Part shown: positions 60,116 through 64,000 of the stretch, piece after piece
Layout of the letters: each line of letters begins with the position of its first letter
Numbering within the stretch: position 1 is the stretch's first letter
Assembly: GCA_016927865.1 (NCBI GenBank)
Contig: JAFGLU010000008.1
Coordinates: forward strand, 37,143 to 101,142
Length of the DNA: 64,000 nt
Direction of reading: 5' to 3'
Origin: Anaerolineaceae bacterium
Lineage (GTDB): Bacteria > Chloroflexota > Anaerolineae > Anaerolineales > Anaerolineaceae
Translations under genes and position numbers: made by a program
The notes under the pieces: model-generated
What the model was told of the DNA's origin: nothing
Databases searched by the model: none
The model's input: only the letters and a program-made list of their open reading frames with translations

Positions 60116-60222
60116 GCTCATTGGGAATTGGCGCGGTGAGACCCGCATTTTTGGGTGTGAAGGCGGCTTCGCCGCCTTCACACCCAAAAATGCGGAACCT
60201 ACCACGGCAAATCCCAGAGAGA
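60116..60222. repeat. Nested palindrome, TTGGGAATTGCC family, 25-bp perfect hairpin
   Basis: Inner arms 60143-60167 and 60171-60195 are exact reverse complements, loop TTC (GGCTTCGCC). Outer arms begin CTCATTGGGAATTGGCGCGG and end CCACGGCAAATCCCAGAGA. It lies between divergent thiolase and UroD-like genes. Confidence 0.8.
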
Positions 60223-60370
60223 CAATTTGCATCCCTTCCCCAGAATCACCGCTCTCCGGTATACTTTGCTTGCCCCAATCTACTTGATAGATAGTTGAGT
60301 TGCTACCTTCAACCCGGATGAGAAACTGGTTACGAGGGCTGTGAGAAAGTTGTTCGTTTGGGAGATACCC

Positions 60371-61501
60371 ATGACCGAACCTGCGATGACCTTTCGAGAA
60401 ATGAACCTACGGGTATTTCAGGGCTTGCCCAACCCGCATATTTTCTTCCAGCCGCGCTTTGAGCCCTGGTTTCACTGGCACAAGCTCTTTGGGCAGTTGC
60501 CGCCGCACTATCCTCAGGAGGATGTGCGCGAGTTGTATGATGATTTGGGCGTCTCCATGCGCTATGTGGCGTATTATACGGGGGCCGAACCCCCCATCGT
60601 CACGCGCTACAGCCCGGAGGTGAAAATTACCCGGCGCTTTGAGGAGCGCAGCGGGGTGTGTATCTACCACACTCCCTATGGCGATCTGACGGAAGGCTTC
60701 AAGAAAACCCTTGACGAGGAATGGCGCACAATCGAATTTCCTGCGAAAAGCCTGGATGATCTGCGCGCCCTGCGCTGGTTGATCGAGCACACCCGGCTGA
60801 GCTTTTCGGCTGAGAATTTTGCTGCCGGGAGCGATTATGTCGGCCTGCGCGGGGAACCGCAGTTCTACCTGCCCAAAAGCCCCTACCAGGCGCTGGCCCA
60901 GGTGTGGATGAAGCTGCCCGATCTGATCTACGCCCTGGCGGATGCGCCCCAGGAAATGGAAGAGATCATGCGCGTCATCGACGACTCCTATGACGCGCTC
61001 TATGAGCAAATCTGCGCCTCGGGGATGGTCAAGATTATCAACCTGGGTGAAAACTTGCACGAGGCGCTCTTCTCTCACCGTTACTTTGAAAAATTTTATC
61101 TTCCCTGGTACGAGAAACGCTGCGGGCAGCTCCGCCAGGCGGGCATTTTCTCGCATATCCACATCGACGGATACTTCCACTCGCTGCTCAAGTACCTCAA
61201 GGACCTGCCCTTTGATGGGCTAGAAGCCCTCACCCCGCAACCTCAGGGAGATGTGAGCCTGGAAGAACTCAAAGAACATTTGGGCGACAAGATTTTAATC
61301 GACGGCATCCCGGCGGTGCTGTTTATGGATACCTATTCTCGCGAGCAATTGATGGAAACCACCGAAAAAATCGTCAAATTATTTGCTCCGCGCCTGATTC
61401 TGGGAGTTTCTGATGAAGTGCCCGAGGGAACGGGGTCGGAAAGCATTGAGCGCGTGCGCATGATCGCTGATTGGTGCCGCAGGACGCCCGCGCAGCCATG
61501 A
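60371..61501 (+). CDS. Uroporphyrinogen-decarboxylase-superfamily protein 2
   Basis: 376-residue UroD-fold protein, distantly like the one at 10151. Segments typical of the superfamily: YFEKFYLPWYEKRCGQLRQAGIFSHIHIDG, GLEALTPQPQGDVSLEEL and RLILGVSDEVPEGTGSE. The HemE substrate-binding Asp/Arg motifs are absent, and no haem genes are near. A C1/methyl or aromatic decarboxylase role is possible. ATG 60371 follows GGGAGATACCC. Its stop overlaps the menA start (ATGA), implying coupled synthesis. Confidence 0.78.
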   Translation: MTEPAMTFREMNLRVFQGLPNPHIFFQPRFEPWFHWHKLFGQLPPHYPQEDVRELYDDLGVSMRYVAYYTGAEPPIVTRYSPEVKITRRFEERSGVCIYHTPYGDLTEGFKKTLDEEWRTIEFPAKSLDDLRALRWLIEHTRLSFSAENFAAGSDYVGLRGEPQFYLPKSPYQALAQVWMKLPDLIYALADAPQEMEEIMRVIDDSYDALYEQICASGMVKIINLGENLHEALFSHRYFEKFYLPWYEKRCGQLRQAGIFSHIHIDGYFHSLLKYLKDLPFDGLEALTPQPQGDVSLEELKEHLGDKILIDGIPAVLFMDTYSREQLMETTEKIVKLFAPRLILGVSDEVPEGTGSESIERVRMIADWCRRTPAQP

Positions 61502-62403
61502 ACGCGCCACTCACCCCGCTGCAGATTTGGACGATGGCTTCCCGCCCGCGCACGCTGCCCGCGGCGGTGGCCCCAGTGGTGGTCGGATCGGCGCTGGCCT
61601 TCTATGACGGCGGCTTCCGGCTGGGCCCGGCCCTGGCGGCGGCATTGGGCGCGCTGCTGCTGCAAATTGGGGCCAATTTTGCCAACGATGTCTTTGACTA
61701 TCAACACGGCGCCGACACTAGCCTGCGCACCGGTCCCACCCGCGTGACGCAGTCGGGGCTGTTGACGCCGCGCCAGGTGAAGATGGGCATGCTGGTGGTG
61801 TTTGGGCTGGCGGCCCTGTGCGGCGTGTACCTGATCTACGCCGCGGGCTGGCCGGTAGTGGTCATTGGGCTGCTGTCCATCCTGGCGGCGGTCGCTTACA
61901 CCGGCGGGCCGTATCCCCTCGGGTATCACGGGTTGGGTGAGGTGTTTGTCTTTCTCTTTTTTGGGCTGGCGGCGGTGGGCGGCACGTATTTTGTGCACAC
62001 GCGCACCATCACCGCGGCGGCGCTGGCGGCTTGCATTCCCATAGGCTGTTTGGTGGTGGCCATTTTGGTGGTCAACAACCTGCGTGACGTGCCCACCGAC
62101 CGGGCCACGGGCAAGCGCACCCTGGCAGTGCGTTTTGGTGAGGCGTGGACGCGCGGCGAGTATGTATCACTGCTCGCAGTGGCCTATATGAGTGTGTTTC
62201 TGCTGGGGTTGTCCAACCTGCTGCCTTTTTGGGTGGCCTTGAGCTGGCTGTCGCTGCCCCAGGCCGTGCCGTTGGTGCGCAGCATATACCGCGAAGAAGG
62301 CCGCGCCCTCAACCGCACGCTGGCCGGCACCGGGCAGTTGGAGTTGTCGTTCTCGCTGCTGTTTGCGCTGGGGCTGGTGATTGCCAAGCTGACTGGTGCT
62401 TAA
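61498..62403 (+). CDS. menA: 1,4-dihydroxy-2-naphthoate polyprenyltransferase-type UbiA enzyme
   Basis: 301-residue integral membrane prenyltransferase with about eight or nine helices. The first Asp-rich motif is NDVFDYQHGADT (about 63-74), the second NNLRDVPTDRATGKRT (about 190-205), both in loops facing the membrane interior. N-terminal SRPRTLPAAVAPVVVGSALA is typical of MenA. It should attach a polyprenyl chain to DHNA for menaquinone; no other men genes are in the window. It overlaps the UroD-like gene. Confidence 0.88.
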   Translation: MNAPLTPLQIWTMASRPRTLPAAVAPVVVGSALAFYDGGFRLGPALAAALGALLLQIGANFANDVFDYQHGADTSLRTGPTRVTQSGLLTPRQVKMGMLVVFGLAALCGVYLIYAAGWPVVVIGLLSILAAVAYTGGPYPLGYHGLGEVFVFLFFGLAAVGGTYFVHTRTITAAALAACIPIGCLVVAILVVNNLRDVPTDRATGKRTLAVRFGEAWTRGEYVSLLAVAYMSVFLLGLSNLLPFWVALSWLSLPQAVPLVRSIYREEGRALNRTLAGTGQLELSFSLLFALGLVIAKLTGA

Positions 62404-62430
62404 ATCGTCGCCCATGGAGAATAAGTTTCG

Positions 62431-62563
62431 GTAGGGGCGAGGCGAGATTCGAGAAGCGACTCCACCCGGTTATGTGAGCCTCGCCCATCTTTGCCATTGC
62501 CAAACCGGGGCGAGGCTCACAAATCCATTCTCAAATCCCACCGTAATTTCGCCTCGCCCCTAC
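62431..62563. repeat. Nested inverted repeats GTAGGGGCGAGGCGA / GTGAGCCTCGCCC
   Basis: Outer arms 62431-62445 and 62549-62563 are exact 15-bp reverse complements. Inner arms GTGAGCCTCGCCC (62474-62486) and GGGCGAGGCTCAC (62508-62520) are exact 13-bp reverse complements. The nesting resembles the other palindrome families but with different sequence. Confidence 0.65.
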
Positions 62564-62780
62564 ATAAGAAGATTCGGGTTACCGGGGTAGGGGTGGGTCT
62601 TTACTGCGGGCTCACGGTGGTTATGCTCCGGTGTCCCTTGCGGGTTCGGTGCAATAATCTGCCCGGTAGACCCACCCTGTTGCGCAAAACCGGCGGGTCT
62701 GCCGTGTCGTTTTACGCCTTCAGCCCGCAAAGATGCGCATGAGTCCGATACCGCGCCGGCATTAAAGACCCGCCGCTACA
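62559..62780. repeat. 222-bp direct repeat, copy 1
   Basis: It is nearly identical to 62991-63212 (offset 432 bases; about ten differences noted by eye). Within it GGGTCTTTA..TGC and GGCATTAAAGACCCGCC form inverted ends, relating it to the shorter repeats at 9215 and 28785. Confidence 0.75.
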
Positions 62781-62990
62781 GTTTTTTCCCTGAGCGGGAT
62801 TGGAGAATGTCGGATTTCGGGCAGGCATCGCGAGGCCTGGTTCAGCGGACTTTATGTTGGTTTGGGTCGGCCGCCCTCAATCCGACCTACGGCCTGAATC
62901 TTCCGACAAGCCTGTAGACTCGCCCAATTTCGCCAAGAGGTCGAGGCTACAAGGTATGGCCTCAAATTCTAAGCGTGATCCTGCCTCAAC
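62781..62990. other. Spacer between the two direct repeats, decayed repeat sequence
   Basis: TGTAGACTCGCCCAATTTCGCC..GAGGTCGAGGCTACAAG (about 62908-62955) looks like a degenerate version of 62472-62522, so the duplication probably extended over more than the 222-bp core. No gene is visible. Confidence 0.45.
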
Positions 62991-63212
62991 CCTACATCAG
63001 AAGATTCGGTTGATCGGGGTAGGGGTGGGTCTTTAATGCGGGCTCAAGGTGGTTATGCTCCGGTGTCCCTTGCGGGTTCGGCGCAATGATCTGCCCGGTA
63101 GACCCACCCTGTTGCGCAAAACCGGCGGGTCTGCCGTGTCGTTTTACGCCTTCAGCCCGCAAAGGTGCGCATGAGTCCGATACCGCGCCGCCATTAAAGA
63201 CCCGCCGCTACA
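62991..63212. repeat. 222-bp direct repeat, copy 2
   Basis: It matches copy 1. Its right end (AAAGACCCGCCGCTACA) overlaps the last codon and the TAG stop (63208-63210, complement) of the minus-strand gene that follows. Confidence 0.75.
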
Positions 63213-64000
63213 AGGGTTTTTTCCCCAACACCATTGCCAGCGGCCCACCTCCGGCGGCGACCAGGATTCCCGCTACCAGAACTGCCAGCAGATACTCAGG
63301 CAGCACATTCCACGCCCACAGCGCGTAGGGGACGATGAACAAGATCATAATCATGGGGATGCCCGCCAACGGCAGCAGCAGCCCGCCGGCCTTCTTGAGC
63401 ACCACGCGGATGATTCGCAAAATGGTGTTAAAAGCCAGCCACAGACCTGCCACCAGCGTGACCAGCATGGTGATGGCGGCAAAATAGCCGGAAATGAATT
63501 CGGGGTGCCCCATGAGCACCGCCAGGGCCAGCAGCACCCAGCCGATGATCACCAGGGCCACCTGCCAGCCTGTGCGGTCGGAGGCCAGCGTGGCAGTGTT
63601 CCACCAGGCGACCCCCACCAGAAAAGCCAAAAGGAACTCGAAGGACAGCAGAGTCAGAAAGCCCAGGAGGCCATCCTCGCGCAAAGCGGCATGGCGGTAT
63701 TCGCCCACTGCCAGCCAGGTTTGCGCGCCGGATGGGGAGACAGCCAAAATGCCCTCTGTGCCCATTGCCAGAAGCAGGTCTCCGCTGCCCGGCGCAATCA
63801 TGGCGTCCAACGGTCCGGAGAGGTGGTCCAGGTTGGTGGTTTCAATCTGATTGCTGTAGCGTTCTTCCGCCTGGCTGGGCGGTTTGGGCAGGGGAATCTC
63901 GCTCCACTCAGCCGCGCTGGCAGCTTTCCACTCGATCTTTTCACTGATGGTCACCCGGTATTGGGCGTTGTCCGGCGCGGTGAACTCGAGGATCTCGCCC
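63208..64000 (-). CDS. Multi-pass membrane protein, unknown (5' end outside window)
   Basis: Partial. The frame stays open to base 64000, so the true start lies outside. About 264 residues are visible: a soluble part with NLDHLSGPLDAMIAPGSGDLLLAMGTEG and SGAQTWLAVGEYRHA, suggesting a beta-propeller-like or sensor region, then about five membrane helices (LLGFLTLLSFEFLLAFLVGVAWW, WQVALVIIGWVLLALAVLMG, FAAITMLVTLVAGLWLAF, LLPLAGIPMIMILFIVPYAL, YLLAVLVAGILVAAGGG). Its TAG stop is in the repeat 62991-63212. I cannot name the family. Confidence 0.65.
   Translation of the reverse strand, partial: GEILEFTAPDNAQYRVTISEKIEWKAASAAEWSEIPLPKPPSQAEERYSNQIETTNLDHLSGPLDAMIAPGSGDLLLAMGTEGILAVSPSGAQTWLAVGEYRHAALREDGLLGFLTLLSFEFLLAFLVGVAWWNTATLASDRTGWQVALVIIGWVLLALAVLMGHPEFISGYFAAITMLVTLVAGLWLAFNTILRIIRVVLKKAGGLLLPLAGIPMIMILFIVPYALWAWNVLPEYLLAVLVAGILVAAGGGPLAMVLGKKPL

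Overview
This window looks like a chromosomal segment of a moderately GC-rich bacterium, most likely a Chloroflexota member of the Anaerolineae type. That placement is inference: it rests on the gene mix (many GNAT proteins, uroporphyrinogen-decarboxylase-like paralogues, cyclic-nucleotide receptors, a zinc-ribbon/cyclase/AAA/TPR giant, MenA), on several genes whose -10 box lies only 6-9 bases before the start codon, and on dense palindromic intergenic repeats. No rRNA, tRNA, CRISPR array, prophage or intact transposase was seen. About 46 protein genes are called, two of them cut by the window edges, plus one 35-codon leader ORF.

Layout. 1-2409 is the C-terminal part of a UvrA2-like ABC ATPase without a UvrB-binding domain. 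2776-4863 is an SCP2 / M24-fold / DinB operon. 5184-9211 holds GNAT-like, DUF1349, DUF1801 and cysteine-cluster genes. 9318-13929 has a methyltransferase with a UroD-like protein, a small membrane protein, a cysteine-rich protein, RNase HI and a fumarylacetoacetase-family enzyme. 13968-22773 has a LacI-sensor/GGDEF fusion, an S1-domain protein with a tandem-repeat acidic tail, a Rel-type (p)ppGpp enzyme, two convergent metallophosphoesterases, a HAD hydrolase and an AIR-synthase-like protein. 24683-34353 is mostly housekeeping: ClpC, a CNB/bPH2 membrane protein, Def, RecF, a 7TM-PAS-GAF-GGDEF protein and RsmG.

34611-38848 is the most interesting locus. A sigma-A-like promoter drives a 35-codon ORF followed by two intrinsic terminators, whose arms can pair with the ORF, and then a translationally coupled ABC ATPase / GNAT / GNAT / ABC-2 permease / double-GNAT operon. 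This is the layout of an attenuation-controlled export or resistance operon, or of a precursor-peptide operon. 39031-50259 holds a Crp/Fnr regulator, an MBL hydrolase, a HIT protein, an aldo/keto reductase, a class III nucleotide cyclase giant beside a stand-alone cNMP-binding protein, a GH13 glucosidase and an M23 lipoprotein. 50648-53175 encodes a phosphoenolpyruvate-synthase/rifampicin-phosphotransferase-like enzyme split into two genes in reversed domain order. 53318-62403 has DUF362, MoaA, a TIM-barrel isomerase, an unknown protein, an epimerase/thiolase pair, a second UroD-like protein and MenA. 63208-64000 is the end of a membrane protein.

The intergenic space is dominated by nested palindromes: imperfect outer inverted repeats enclosing a perfect 24-28 bp hairpin with a GAA (or TTC) triloop. 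Arm sequences differ between copies while self-complementarity is preserved. A second class is a roughly 280-bp MITE-like element with 25-bp terminal inverted repeats.
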